64,000 bases of DNA from Euptelea pleiosperma (taxonomy: Eukaryota; Streptophyta; Magnoliopsida; Ranunculales; Eupteleaceae), in NCBI GenBank assembly GCA_035048495.1, contig CM068552.1, positions 11,633,501 to 11,697,500 on the forward strand. The letters run 5' to 3'. Under the pieces are notes generated by a model. The model did no database searches, was not told the DNA's origin, and saw only the letters and a program-made list of their open reading frames with translations. This document shows, in pieces, positions 21,753-33,089 of this stretch; positions within the stretch are counted from its first letter, which is position 1, and every line of letters starts with the position of its first letter. A program made the translations under genes and the position numbers.

Positions 21753-22039
21753 CATGGTTTTAAAAATGGCCATTTAAACGGTAATGGCCCAAGTCCGTTT
21801 TTGTTAAAACCGTTTAAACATGTTTTGACGCTTTGATTTTAACGGCCGTTAAATTCTAAAATTTTTTTTGAAAAAAACGACAGTTAAATCCATTTTTCCA
21901 TTTTTTTTTTAGATTTTCAAATTTCAAAATTTAAATTTCAGTGGCACTTTTCCGTTAAATTTCATTTTTGCCCCTGGCCGTTTCAATCTATTTTAAAAGT
22001 AACGCTCCAGTCCGTTGAACCGGCCTTCTTTAAACCTTG
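21753..22039. mobile_element. hAT-type MITE with perfect 8-bp duplication
   Basis: Flanked by GTTTAATC on both sides (21745-21752 and 22040-22047). Ends are CATGGTTTTAAAAATGGCC and, inverted, CAAGGTTTAAAGAAGGCC. The interior is an imperfect palindrome with AAACGG and AACGGCCGTTAAA. Length is 287 bp. Confidence 0.85.
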
Positions 22040-22047
22040 GTTTAATC

Positions 22048-22859
22048 ACACACACATTTAACGTTGCTTCAATGTCTTAAAAGCTTGTTTTTTGATTCTC
22101 AAGTTGCCCCACCGTACTAATTCAAGATGTGACATTATTTAGTTATTGTTGCTTGTGTTTTTCACAATTTCGTTCGAATGGAGAAAAAAAAACCGTTTAT
22201 TCACAATTTAAGAGAACATCGATAAGATTGAATCATTTGGAGTTGTTGAAATAGAATGGGTGCTCCCTAATTAGAGCTTAGGGTTGCATCTTTGCACTCT
22301 TTTACTCAGGCATCTCATCCTTTTTTCAATGTTTAATATCTTCTAAAGTTTTTTTTTTCTCAAATACTTTTTTGACTTTATTACTACTACACTATCCAAG
22401 GGACATTTAGGGTCAAGGAAATTCGTTGGCAACAGCCAACACGTGGTAAATCCTTAGATGGACATGAGTAACATTTACACGAGATTCTGATAGTTGAACG
22501 TTTGTTGAGTGAAAATATATGTTAAATATGTGCTTCAAATATTTATGCTTGAGCTTGAATTTGTCTTCATTTGAGCTCTCTACCACAGTCCGTACCTTCT
22601 GGTATTCTCATTTTCCCATTAATTTATAAAATAATAAATAAAAATAAACTCATTTCCTTATCATTTCTTCAATGTTTCCACGCATCTAATTCCCTATTTC
22701 GGGGAAACCGTAGTGTACCCATTTCCCAAACGCATTTCCCAAGAAAAGTCTATTAAAATGTGAAACGCCAGGGAAGTGCGTTTCCTGTTAACTATGCATC
22801 CACTCAAACCTAATCAATAATTAAATGTGATATATCCCCTTAAACAAGATTAGGCCCCA
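22048..22859. other. Intergenic, nothing recognised
   Basis: AT-rich sequence with poly-T runs and no coding or structural signal I can support. Confidence 0.5.
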
Positions 22860-23269
22860 TCTAATAAATGAGTATGATGGATTCAACTCAAAACCAAAAA
22901 CAGATCAGTCAAACCATTATTATTGGATTTATTCGTTTTTTTTTTCTTTTTTCAAAATTCGGACCTGACCCGAACCATTTACGGTTCTAATACCACCATT
23001 ACGCGCTATCTCACCTGCTACAAGTCTTGCTCCCACCAACATCACCTCGATCCCCCTTCTGTAATTTTCCAAACCAAAACACCCTTAGATGTTGACAACA
23101 CCGGCACACAACCCCGCCCCCCATCTAAATCCAGAGGGAGCATGAGATGTCGACTTGTAGGGCATGATGCTAACATTTCTTGTGTGACCGATTGGTGAAA
23201 AAAAAAAAAAATCATGTGCAAATTATTCGACATGTCGAGGCGTGTCTCTAAAAATTGCCAAATAGTACA

Positions 23270-23520
23270 CTTTTTGGGCCCAAAGATCACATGGATGTTT
23301 GGTCCACCCTTTGTTGGTTCTACAGACCAAAAATCAGCTTGAGTGATAATTTCTAGCCATTGGAGTTAGTACGCCCGTAGAAAATGTTTGAATCCAACAG
23401 CCAGAATCACTCCTTAGAAAGTGCTAAAATCCAATGGCTAGGGAAAGCCGATCAGGCTTATTGGTGTGGATCTCCCACAAGGGGTGCGGTCAGCGGACCT
23501 GAAAAGTGCCACACGGCTTT
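23270..23520. mobile_element. MITE family A copy
   Basis: Left arm TTTTTGGGCCCAAAGATCAC with GGATGTTTGGTCCACC; right arm CCAATGGCTAGGGAAAGCCG and GGGGTGCGGTCAGCGGACCT. A partner copy sits at the same place in the second direct repeat (28920-29125). Confidence 0.7.
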
Positions 23521-24049
23521 TTTAAGGGCGCATACCCACCCAGGCGCGTGTCTAGTCCAACTTCTTTCTGGACTTTGGGCGGGGCCTGCTCTGCCCGTGA
23601 TACAATTAGCTAGGCCCAAGTACGACTCGGTCCATTATGAGCACCACATTGTAGGCCCAAGGCTGGCATGTCAGGAGAAAAACGGGTCTGACCTTGGTTT
23701 CGGGCCGGGCCTAAAGTAACTTTTGTGAAATATTAAGCCCAATCCCAGCCTACTTATCTATCAGGTCTAAATATGATGCCCAGGACCGGTCCATCAGGCC
23801 TATAAATTTAACCCATGCCCGAGAATGTTAGGGCATGGGCTAAAAGCCCATCAGACAAACCAGCCCATTAACACCCCTAACCTTGAAGCATGTTCACCCC
23901 GCTCACTTTTCCTTATTTAGCACCCTTTTAACAAACACCTCCCTTAAGGACTACCGTCCTACCATATGCTGATCTGCACACATGGCTTATATACCGGAGA
24001 GTGGGGCCAACGATCTGCACACATGATTTCTAACCTTTGGATCTGAGTA

Positions 24050-24230
24050 CTCCAAATAATGCTCAAAATCCACAGTTAAAAATAAATCATGGATATGACT
24101 CTAATCCAATGGATATAGATTACTAATCAGGCTGAATTTTGGTACGTAGATCTATCTAGGGATGGACCAAAGATCCATATGGTTAGTGGTCTCTAAGAGT
24201 GTACCGTGTGACGTCTTATATTGTGGTTCC
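24050..24230. mobile_element. MITE family A, right half
   Basis: TTTGGATCTGAGTACTCCAA, AATGCTCAAAATCCAC, ATTACTAATCAGGCTGAATT and TAGGGATGGACCAAAGATCC match the right side of the complete copies. Confidence 0.65.
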
Positions 24231-24289
24231 TCATCAAAGTTTAATACAACTCCTAGATGACCTCTTACTTTTCATATCATTCAATGATT

Positions 24290-24480
24290 TAAACCTTTGA
24301 ATCTTTGTACTCAAAATGATGCTCAAAATCTGCAGTTAAAAATCAACCCATGAAAACCTCCAATCGAATGCTTAGAAATCATTAATCAGGCTGATTAATT
24401 TTTTGCATGTTGGTCCACCTAAGGACGAGCCAACCATCTATACGGTCAGTGATCTTTAAGAGCATATATGCCAATATGTA
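24290..24480. mobile_element. MITE family A, right half
   Basis: AACCTTTGAATCTTTGTACT, AATCATTAATCAGGCTGATT, TTGGTCCACCTAAGGACGAG and ATCTATACGGTCAGTGATCT follow the family pattern. Confidence 0.65.
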
Positions 24481-24519
24481 AGGGCCCCCTAGTACAAGTA
24501 ATGCAGAAAAAAATTGCTC

Positions 24520-24640
24520 ATCCACTAGCCAAAAAAGCCACATGGCACGTTCCTTTGGGTCCAACATCTTTGGCCCACTACTACGTGGACCTATACTTCA
24601 AAAAAATCAGCCTGATTGATGATTTCTAGCATTGAATTCG
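24520..24640. mobile_element. MITE family A, left half
   Basis: AGCCACATGGCACGTTCCTT, TGGGTCCAACATCTTTGGCC and AATCAGCCTGATTGATGATT give the left arm; the right arm is missing. Confidence 0.6.
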
Positions 24641-24837
24641 AGCATTTTGTTTCTAAAAAACATAACGGTCTGGGAGCATTACCGTCGTAACTTTTTTTAA
24701 AACCATGGTCCAAACCTAATTACTTGATGTGGATCACTATGAACATGAGACATGACTATAAGTGGTACGGTGGTGGTGGTGGTGGTTGTAAGTTGGTAGG
24801 TGTTACATGTTGATAAATGCTCCTTTTCCTTTGGGAC

Positions 24838-24985
24838 CATGGTTCAAAGTCTCGGGATTGGAGGCTGGATCGGTGGGCTCCGTTCCTAATCTGGATGGGT
24901 CCGGCCCATCTCGCCTGAGACAAAGTGAGACTCCTTTGTGAAACAGTGATATCAAGGCGAGGCAGACCTGGTTTATAGGCGTTGG
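24838..24985. mobile_element. Partial hAT-type MITE (CATGGTTCAAAG family)
   Basis: CATGGTTCAAAGTCTCGGG, then GGAGGCTGGATCGGTGGGCT and GACAAAGTGAGACTCC are the inverted form of blocks in the complete copy at 27525-27741. Confidence 0.6.
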
Positions 24986-25009
24986 CTTGGACTTATTTTC
25001 ACGGGTTAA

Positions 25010-25160
25010 TCTCAACTGTGGGAATTTGAGCAGTATTTGAGGTACAAAGATCCTACGACTAGAAATCACTAATCAGGCTGAATTTTGGTTGGTAGGTCTA
25101 CCTAGGGATTGGCCAAATATTCATACGGTCAGAGTCCTCTAAGAGTTTTCCACGTGGCTC
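25010..25160. mobile_element. MITE family A, right half
   Basis: TCACTAATCAGGCTGAATTT, GGTAGGTCTACCTAGGGATT and AGAGTCCTCTAAGAGTTTTC match the right arm. Confidence 0.65.
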
Positions 25161-25359
25161 ATATTATGTCCTGTAACCGGAACCTGTCATTTTAGGGCGG
25201 TAACTGGAGCCCGACCCTTTTTTTTATTTTTATTTTTACTTTTTGAAATTGAGGACGTGGCGAGGCCCCGACGCATAGAAGCCTCTCCCAATCCAACCCA
25301 ACCATATCTTCAACCAACCAGACCGGCCATTAATGAAAAATCTGATCAGATTCCCTTAT

Positions 25360-25546
25360 CACCACTTGTTAGAGATGAATATCCTCAAGATACCCATATC
25401 ACCAACACCCCTATATAACTACTGGTTTTCTTCTACACCCTATCTGCCTCTTTCCGTCTCTCTCTCTCCTCTTCTGCAACTTTATTTCTTCTCCTCTCTG
25501 ATCTAACCCTTCTTCTTCTCCATTTCTTTTCTTCTTTTTATTACTG
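25360..25546 (+). promoter_or_regulatory. Possible promoter and leader of a CYP78A-like gene
   Basis: A TATA-like CTATATAACT at 25411-25420 is followed about 30 bp later by a long CT-rich leader (CTCTCTCTCTCCTCTTCTGC). The first ATG after the leader is at 25547. This looks like the 5' region of a plant gene now joined to inverted P450 pieces. It is an inference from layout only. Confidence 0.4.
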
Positions 25547-25629
25547 GTGTCTTGTCCTCATTCTCCTTATCTCCAACTTTTGCTGGATCACTCTTTTTAT
25601 TTAGATTTGCAGTGGAAAAGGGCCGAAGA

Positions 25630-26312
25630 GGAAAAGACAGCTTCGATCAACACCTCACTGAGATCAACCGAGTTCTCCTGGTCGGAGACTAAACTTAGCA
25701 ACGCACAAGTTAACAGTCACCAGTCCCAAGGTTCTTCCCAAGGAACACCATAGTTCCGGGTCCCAAACAGTGCAAGCCTGAGATCATTACCCCTCACTTC
25801 CACGTTAGCACTACCGGCGCTCTCTAATAAGTAATAACCTCTCGAGCTTAAACACCAACGGCTCATCCCACACCTTTCAGTCACGGGTGATGGCCCGGCC
25901 ACATGTTGACCATGGCAGTAGTGTTGGCGGGAATGAGCATGCCATTGCTGAGCTGGACGTCTGACGTGGACAATCGGGAGGCGACCGGGAGGATGATGAA
26001 CCCGAAGAGTCTCCTTCACCACGGCTTGAAGATAGGGTACGTAGGTTTGCAACTTCTGCATGCGTTTGCAACCTAGAACGAGGTCGAGCTCGTTTTGAAT
26101 TTTGGCTTGTACGTCGGGGATCAAGACCAACGAGGTTCCTCGTTGAAAGCCATGAGCTGGGTGGCAGTTCTGCTTGAAGCCATGGTGGCTAGGGTACGAA
26201 GAGCTAAGCCACGGCTCAAGCTGAATAAGCCACCGAAAACAGGAAGACCACGAGGTCCCGGGATCGAAACACGATCTCTATGGTTCCTTCTGCGAAACCC
26301 CAGGTTAATCAT
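25630..26312 (-). pseudogene. CYP78A-like cytochrome P450 pseudogene, minus copy
   Basis: On the minus strand an N-terminal piece (RNHRDRVSIPGPRGLPVFGG, then a LSRGLALRTLATMASSR block, 26312-26121) is joined directly to a C-terminal piece. That piece has DVQAKIQNELDLVLG, PYLQAVVKETLRVH, then [16 protein letters not shown]. The middle of the gene is missing. These motifs are close to CYP78A family P450s, ER monooxygenases that affect organ growth. The haem-ligand region is destroyed: the expected Cys motif is replaced after FG by a shifted frame (YGVPWEEPW). Other shifts occur in the PERF region. The sequence is the inverted twin of 26394-26990. Confidence 0.85.
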
Positions 26313-26393
26313 TGTTTTCTTATAATTAGTTTGTTTGAATCGGTTTATTTACCGAGTTTACTGAGTTATTGTTTTCATTTCTTCTTGACAGGA

Positions 26394-26990
26394 GATGATT
26401 TTCCGTGGTACTGATACTACAGCGCGAGTGGGTCATGGCCGAGTTGGTCTTGATCCCGGACGAACAAGCCAAGATTCAAAACGAGCTCGACCTCGTTCTA
26501 GGTAGCAAGAGCGTTGCGGTCTTGCGGACGCAGACTTTGCAAACCTGCTACCCTACCTTCAACTTCAAGCCGTGGTGAAGGAGACTCCTCGGGTCCATCC
26601 TCCCGGTCTCCTCTCGTCGGCCCAATTGTCCATGTCATACGTCCAGCTCAGCAATGGCATGCTCATTCCCCCCAACACTACTGCCATGATCAACATGTGG
26701 GCCATTACCCATGACTCAAGAGGTGTGGGATGAGCCGTTGGTGTTTAAGCTCGAGAGGTTCTTAGAAAGCGCCGGTGGTGCTAACGTGGACGCGAGGGGT
26801 AATGATCTCAGGCTTGCACCGTTTGGGGCCGGGGACTATGGTGTGCCATGGGAAGAACCTTGGACTGGTGACTGTTAACTTGTGGGTTGCTAAGTTGGTG
26901 CAGCATTTCAAGTGGGTCCCCGACCAGTGAGGTGTTGAAGCTGTTAGGAATGTTGTTGGCCTTTTCTAAGGTTCGATAACGGTCTCGATT
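26394..26990 (+). pseudogene. CYP78A-like cytochrome P450 pseudogene, plus copy
   Basis: Begins after an intron-like 3' end (TTCTTCTTGACAG) with EMIFRGTDTTAR, the start of the second exon in CYP78A genes. It continues with frame-shifted DEQAKIQ-like sequence, PYLQLQAVVKETPRVHPPG, then [20 protein letters not shown] and a tail encoding [20 protein letters not shown]. Frames change repeatedly and a stop follows the first conserved block. The haem-binding region has the same shifted CTATGGTGT sequence as the minus copy. Nearly the whole of 26460-26985 matches the inverted arm at 25630-26130. Confidence 0.85.
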
Positions 26991-27412
26991 TTATTTTTTT
27001 TTCTGAAATTTCTTGGTTTGTCTTGTTGGTTGAAGATCTAGTTGGGTCGGGTTATAGATGGGAAAGCTTGGGGGTGGGTTTTGATATGGGGCTCCACTTT
27101 GAAGCGGGCCATTTGGGGGTCCTTTTGGTTTGGGTGTTGTGTGGTTGATGTTATATGTACTCTCTCTTGCTTAGGCAGAAATATTGCAAAAAATAATTAA
27201 GAAATTATTAGTTTTTCTTTTAATGAATTTTCAAATAATAAACCCGAACTATACTCAAACTTTTACCATATCTTATTTTTGTCGCATGGGGGAATACCAT
27301 ATCTTATTTTTGTCGCATGCGGAACTAATTGATGAGACTATGGCTGCAACTAGGGCGGGAATTGGATCGGGTTGGAGGTCAACCCTAGTCCAACCCTACC
27401 TTAAAGGCTATG

Positions 27413-27446
27413 AACCCTAGCCCAACCCAACCCAACCCAACCCGAG
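27413..27446. repeat. (CCCAA)n short repeat
   Basis: AGCCCAACCCAACCCAACCC and a following CCCGAGGTTGGGCC form a short tandem run and hairpin. Confidence 0.8.
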
Positions 27447-27524
27447 GTTGGGCCAAGATTTCTCACAATCCATGCCTTTGTGAACCCTAACACCATTGAT
27501 AAACTATATAATTTTTCTTTAGAC

Positions 27525-27741
27525 CATGGTTCAAACTTCAAAGTCTCGGTCGATCCCGGTCTGGATCGGGGTGATTCGGATCAGGATCGGGACAGAGCCC
27601 ACCAATCCAAACCAGGCTCTGTCTCACCTCCAAAATCATTGTTTTACAAAGGAGTCTCACTTTGTCTCCGGCGTGATGGGCCGGTCCAGTTCTGGATCGG
27701 AGCCACCGATTCAGCCTCCGATCCCGAGACTTTCATCCTTG
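27525..27741. mobile_element. hAT-type MITE with perfect 8-bp duplication
   Basis: CTTTAGAC lies on both sides (27517-27524 and 27742-27749). Ends are CATGGTTCAAAC and, inverted, CAAGGATGAAAG. The interior is palindromic around AAAGTCTCGG / CCGAGACTTT. Length is 217 bp. Confidence 0.85.
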
Positions 27742-27889
27742 CTTTAGACCATTCCTTTGTATATTTTTTTTGTTGTCCAAAAAGAATACAGTTGGTTGAT
27801 TGGTTAATGTTAGATCGTCAAATGAGGCTGAATTTTGGTCGAAAATATCTTCTATACTGATCCACAATTGCTCCAAAACCCTTCCGTTA

Positions 27890-28070
27890 TTTACAAAAAG
27901 TCAAAAACTGAAAGAATAACGGGTTAACATTATAACGGCCGTTATTTTGTCCGTTACCCATCATTTTACCTTATCGTTTTCATTTAGAAAAAATTATAAA
28001 TAATATTATATCTGACCAATTGTATCGGACATAACGGTAACGTTTTATAAAATTACACATATATTTAAAC
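27890..28070. mobile_element. MITE-like AACGGCCGTTAT repeat
   Basis: AACGGCCGTTATTTTGTCCG, GGACATAACGGTAACG and TTTAAACCTTGG resemble one side of the hAT-type MITE at 21753-22039. Similar motifs recur at 24660-24705 and 30015-30055. Confidence 0.45.
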
Positions 28071-28919
28071 CTTGGTATATACCCAATGTGTTTCCTTTAA
28101 TTTTCCATAATATTGTCATGCTTGTGTAAGCAAGTTTTAATTAAATGGCGACCTTGTTTGGATCCGTTCCAGAATCCAGAAATTATTCGTGAATTATACA
28201 TGAACCGTACGAATTATTCAAAAAACGTATTCGAAGGTCTTGAAAAAAATCCACGCATTTTTTGAACATGATCAATTATCTCGAATAATTCATGAACTTT
28301 TCCGGATTATTTAGTTTTGTACATGAATAATCACAAAAAATTTCAATATTTTTACTTTTAAAATTATTTTTGCCGGATTTTTTAACACATTTTTAAACAA
28401 CAAACCCGAATTGTACTCGAACATTTCCCGTACCATCTTTTTTGCCGCACTCGGAATTGCTAACTATACTTGAAACCAAACAAATGATCAGTCTGCAAAA
28501 CCAAATTAACAGATCAGTCTAACCATTATTATTGGATTTATTCTTTTATTTTTTAAATCCGAACCTATTTGTTAATGGTGAGTCTAGTTTTACCCTACCT
28601 AGCCGGACCCGAACCATTTACAGCTCTAATAGCACCAAGAGTAGTGCTAGCATCAGGCCCTATCTCACCTGCTACAACTCTCTAGCTAGCTCCCTCTTGA
28701 TTGGGGGTTGCCACCATCCCCTTGATCCCCCTTCTGTAGTTTTCCAAATCATCACACCCTTAGATGTTGACAGCACCGGCGCGCCACCCCACCCTCCACC
28801 AAAATCCAGTGGGTGCATGAGATGTAGGGCACGATGCTAGCTTTTCTGGTACCACCGATTGGTGAAAAACTAAAATTTTCATGTGCAAATTGTTCGATGT
28901 GTCGAGGGTTGTCTCTAAC

Positions 28920-29125
28920 AACTGCCAAATAGTACTTTTTGGGTCCAATGATCGCATGGATGTTTGGCCCACCCTTTGTTGGTTCTACACATGATTTGTA
29001 GCCATTGGAGTTGGTGCTAAAATCCAATGGCTAGAGAAAACTGATCGGGTTGATTTTGGTGTGTATCTCCATCAAGGGGTGGGCCAAACATCCATGCGGT
29101 CAGTGGGCCCGAAAAGTGCCACATG
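28920..29125. mobile_element. MITE family A copy
   Basis: CGCATGGATGTTTGGCCCAC and GGGTGGGCCAAACATCCATG face each other as an inverted repeat about 150 bp apart. Confidence 0.75.
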
Positions 29126-29639
29126 GCATTTTTAAGGCCACACATCGACAGACACATCGAGCATTTTGAAGTTTTGAGCATAAAAAATATTTCCCCCCTT
29201 ATGGATATACCTCATATCAAGGAGATTTTGGTCTTTTGTAGGTGACAGTCTTTGCCTTATCAACCTTGGGAATCTTGATAGGAGGCTTCCTAAAAGCATG
29301 GTATTCCCCATGGGTCACGAAGCACTGATTCAAAGAACTTTTTTTGCACCACTGAAATTCCCTTCCAATCACTATGACAAGTAGTTCCGGGCCGGGCCTA
29401 AGGTAACTTTTGTGAGACATTAAGCCCAAGCCTAGCCTATTCATCTATATCAGGCCGCCAAACATGATACCCAAGACCAGCCCATCTGGCCTATAAATTT
29501 AACCCAAGCCCAAGAACAATAGAGCAGGGCCTGAAAGCCCATCAGGTCAACCCGGACCATTAACACCCCTAACCTTGAAGCATGTTTGTTCAGCCCGTAG
29601 GGCCCATTTTTCTGCCTTTTAGCGCTCTTTTAACAAAGG

Positions 29640-29855
29640 CTTAGGCTCTGAGGACCCACTTTTTCTGACCCCTCTCGGTGTTCACACGCTCGGGCCGTGG
29701 ATTTCATGAATCCAACGGTGGTTGTCAGCGCCCCAAAAGTGAAAAAGTGATGCCAGCTCGGCACTGACAACCACCGTTGAATTCTTGAAATCCATGGCCG
29801 AGCACAGGAACATCAAGAGGGATCAGAAAAATGGGTTTCCCCTGAGCCTGACCCA
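29640..29855. mobile_element. Palindromic MITE, family D
   Basis: GGATTTCATGAATCCAACGG and TGGTTGTCAG on the left face CTGACAACCACCGTTGAATT and TTGAAATCCATGGC on the right. Outer parts GGCTCTGAGGACCCAC and TGGGTTTCCCCTGAGCC are also inverted. A second, weaker copy is at 60170-60370. Confidence 0.75.
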
Positions 29856-30150
29856 CAAACAAAAACCTCCCTTAAGGTCTGCTGTCCTACCATATGCTGA
29901 TCTGCACAGATGGCTTATATATAGGAGAGTAGGGCCAACGATCCCACAGGCTCACCTAGTAAATCAGCCACATCAAATACATTGACCTGATTGGGTACTC
30001 TTTGGGACATCCAAACGTTATAACATTACCGTTATAACGGTCGTTTTAAAAACCATGGTCCAAACCGAACTGCTAGTGGTGGTGGTGGTTGTTGTAAGTA
30101 GGTAGAGGTGTACATAGTTGTAAAAGCTCCTTTTTCCGTTGGGACCGCTT

Positions 30151-31565
30151 ACAGTTAACCGTTTGTTTCCTCCCCAAACATCAAAAAGCAATAAAAAAAA
30201 AAAAGAGTTAGTCATCAAAATCTCATGTTTGAAGCTTCCAAGTTCCAATAGCACATGACACACGCTCTCAACATCATTAGTAAAGAAGGCTTTTATAGTA
30301 TTAGAACCCTAAAAGGCCATCATCTACATGAGTTGTAAGTGTATGGTCTCCACTTTTTCTCTCTTTTGGAACCCTTCTTTACAACTTCATCCAACCCCAC
30401 TCCTTTAATTTAAATCAATTCTGATAAGATCACCTAATCTAACTTCCTCAAACTTTGACACTAGAATCCTCCAAATCATCCCACTTTCATTGAATTCTCA
30501 TAAATGCACCTTCAAAGCTAGGAGAATTACATGGTACCCCTTTGTGCACCATGTGTAAGGACTAGCTTTTTTTTTTAGTTTTAAGTTCTAACCCTAGATA
30601 GGCTAGCATGCCATGTAATTATAAATTTTGTTTGAAAAATTAGGTGATGGTTAGCTAAGGAACATGGAGTCTTTGACATCACCCACATTTAGGGGTGTCA
30701 ATGGATGATTAAAAATTCGAATTAAATCGAATAATTTGATATATTATTCGAAAAGTTTGGTTATCGGATTCGAATAATTTCTGATATTCGTTTCAGATGC
30801 AAATTTGGATATTGATATATCCGATCTGATATCTTTACTACTTTAAAGGAGAAATCTAGTCTGCATACATTTGCAGACTTAAAAGTATGCAAACAATCAG
30901 CACTGGTGGATGTCCATTGAAAAACGTGTTATTTAAATGTTTTAAAAAAAATTATTTTATGAATTAAAAACATATTTTTCGATGAACATTCAATGGTGGA
31001 TACCATGTTTGCATACTTTAAGTCTACAAACGTATGCATACTAGATTTCTCCTTAGTTTAAAACCACGCGCGCAGGCTTCACAAGCCGCTCATTGTGCTG
31101 CCCTAGTATTATATAAAAATATTATGTGTATTTAAATCTGCTCTCAATACGCCAATCCATATCTTTTATGGCCACTACTCCTCGCCTTCAATTTGCATAT
31201 TCTCTCATTAATGTTGTTATCAATTTCTCTTTACATGACCAAATCATCTCAATCGACTTTCCCTTATTTTATTATATCGTCCTATTCAGACTATTTTTTA
31301 TATTTTCACTTGTATTTTTATTTTTAAAAGGATACGAGTACCTCTAAATAAGTGATAGCTAAGAGCATGTTTAATTCTACAGAAAAATTTCTCGAGAAAA
31401 TATATTTGGGAAATGCCTTAATTGGCTAATTGATTGTAACCGAGAACACATATTTCAATAATGTTGGAAAATAAAGGCGTGTTTTCAAGTGGAAATGAAT
31501 TCTCACCTATCTGGATGGAAAATGAATTCGAGCTTGATAAAGAAAATTATACAGATTTAAAATGA
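30151..31565. other. Intergenic, nothing recognised
   Basis: AT-rich sequence without a supported gene. An inverted repeat is visible around 30848-31052 (GGAGAAATCTAGTCTGCATA facing TATGCATACTAGATTTCTCC), a small MITE candidate. Confidence 0.55.
30848..31052. mobile_element. Small palindromic MITE candidate
   Basis: The ends GGAGAAATCTAGTCTGCATA and TATGCATACTAGATTTCTCC are inverted, and the interior GTCCATTGAAAAACG faces CGATGAACATTCAATGG-like sequence. Length is about 205 bp. Confidence 0.6.
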
Positions 31566-31660
31566 CTATTGATATTCGCATAAAAATATGTTATTTTTAC
31601 TATTATCCTTTAAACATTATCGGATTCTCCTACGTAAAACTTTCATTTTTACGACGAAAA
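31566..31660 (+). repeat. Fragment related to the LTR-like insertion at 727
   Basis: TGATATTCGCATAAAAATAT and CTCCTACGTAAAAC match TGATATTCGCTTAAAAGTGC and CTCATACGTAAAAT at 729-800, in the same order. Confidence 0.5.
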
Positions 31661-32604
31661 AGTCCTAAAATCAAGAGAGTTGTACTTTCTCAAGAAAAAT
31701 GCAATTTTTTCGCTTGGCAATCAAACACGCCTTAAGGTAAGTGAAGAAGCATGGAATTATGTTTTTTATTAATGGTAAGGGTATTTTCGTCATTTTAAGA
31801 ACAAATTCTCTTGAGAGTATAAAAAGGTCATGCAACAAAAAGGCGAAAAGTCAAAGACAGACGAGCGGCTCCCTTAATGATCACAACACCCTCTTCATCA
31901 ACCGGACAACTAGAAAACTCCCTCAAGTTCTAATGCACGCAGGGTGCGCAAATACACATCGAATGTGCCTCTAATATTGTACTAGTGTCAACTCATATCA
32001 GACGGAACAGTGCGCACAGTGCTTATAGTAGTAAGAACCAAATAGAAAACTCCAAATTCCTATACCGTTTAATATGCCGCCAAATGGAGGTGTCGTGCGC
32101 AAAAGCATCTATTTTTGAGCTGTTTTTTCTTTTCTTTTCTTTATTTAAAAATATAAACTAACAAAATAACTACCAAAACAAATCAGATCCTCTTCGTAAA
32201 ATCAGCAGTTTTTTTGGCTGGTAAAAGGAGGACAGAGTTACTAATCATCCCTAGGATGGTCCTCGAGATTAACAGCACACTAATCACTGAGACCAGCCAT
32301 TGGCTTGGAATTAGGGACAATGGTCGTCCTCGGGATGATAGCATCATTTTAAAAAGAAGAATAATTAAGTAATCATGTAAGCAGGAAGGATGAGAAGAAG
32401 CCGTCCTCCCTGTGCAGCAAATCATATGTGAGCGATTTCTCTGCCAATCTAAGGTGGACACGTTAGCAGAAGCTGCGTCCCACGACTCCCACCAGTTATC
32501 TAAACCGAAAACTGGCACCCTTGGATGACCCTAATAATCTGATCCATGGACACAAGGTCTTTAGATCATGTTGGTGTGGGCCCCGAACCGGGGCTTGTTT
32601 GCGA

Positions 32605-32956
32605 GTCAGATTTCCCTGACCACCCACAATATAAGCCTCGTGGAAATTTATTAGAGGACACTGACCGTATAGATGTTTGGCCAATCCCTAGGTGGACCTA
32701 CGAAACCAAAATCAACCTTATCAGTGATTTCTAAGAGTTAGTTGAAGTCATTTTCGTTGTTTGATCTTAACCAAAGGAATTTGAGCATTATTTACCATTA
32801 TTTCCCTACAAAGATCCAAAGGTTTCAAATCACTAATCAGGCAGATTTTATTTTTGGTTTGTAGGTCCAATTACGGATTGGTCAAACATCTATACGGTCA
32901 GTGTCCTCTAATAAATTGCCACGTGGCTTACATTGTGGTGGTCAGGCAAGTCTTAC
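32605..32956. mobile_element. MITE family A, complete copy
   Basis: The clearest palindrome: CCTGACCACCCACAATATAA at the left faces TTACATTGTGGTGGTCAGG at the right. Inside, AGAGGACACTGACCGTATAG and TATACGGTCAGTGTCCTCT are inverted, as are AATCCCTAGGTGGACCTAC and its partner. Confidence 0.85.
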
Positions 32957-33089
32957 TACTCCTTGTTTGCCACATCTACAGTACACGCAGGGTGGAAAGA
33001 ACATGATGTGAGCAGTTGCTACGAGCAAATCACATATGGTCAATTTTTTATGAGAGGCCCAAATCCCTGATTGCCAAATCTAATACTAG

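Larger units (their letters stand above)
22860..24840. repeat. Dispersed direct repeat, copy 1
   Basis: Matches 28490-30150 in the same orientation in ordered blocks: TTATTATTGGATTTATTC, CGAACCATTTAC, CCCTTAGATGTTGACA-x-CACCGGC, TTGAAGCATGTT, CCTACCATATGCTGATCTGC and GGTGGTGGTGGT. Insertions and deletions, mostly MITE copies, separate the blocks. No gene was found inside. Confidence 0.75.
28490..30150. repeat. Dispersed direct repeat, copy 2
   Basis: The second copy of the 22860-24840 segment, same orientation. It has GCGCGCCACC and GGGTTGCCACCATCC where the first copy differs, and a palindromic MITE (29640-29855) missing from copy 1. Copy 1 in turn carries extra family-A halves. Confidence 0.75.
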
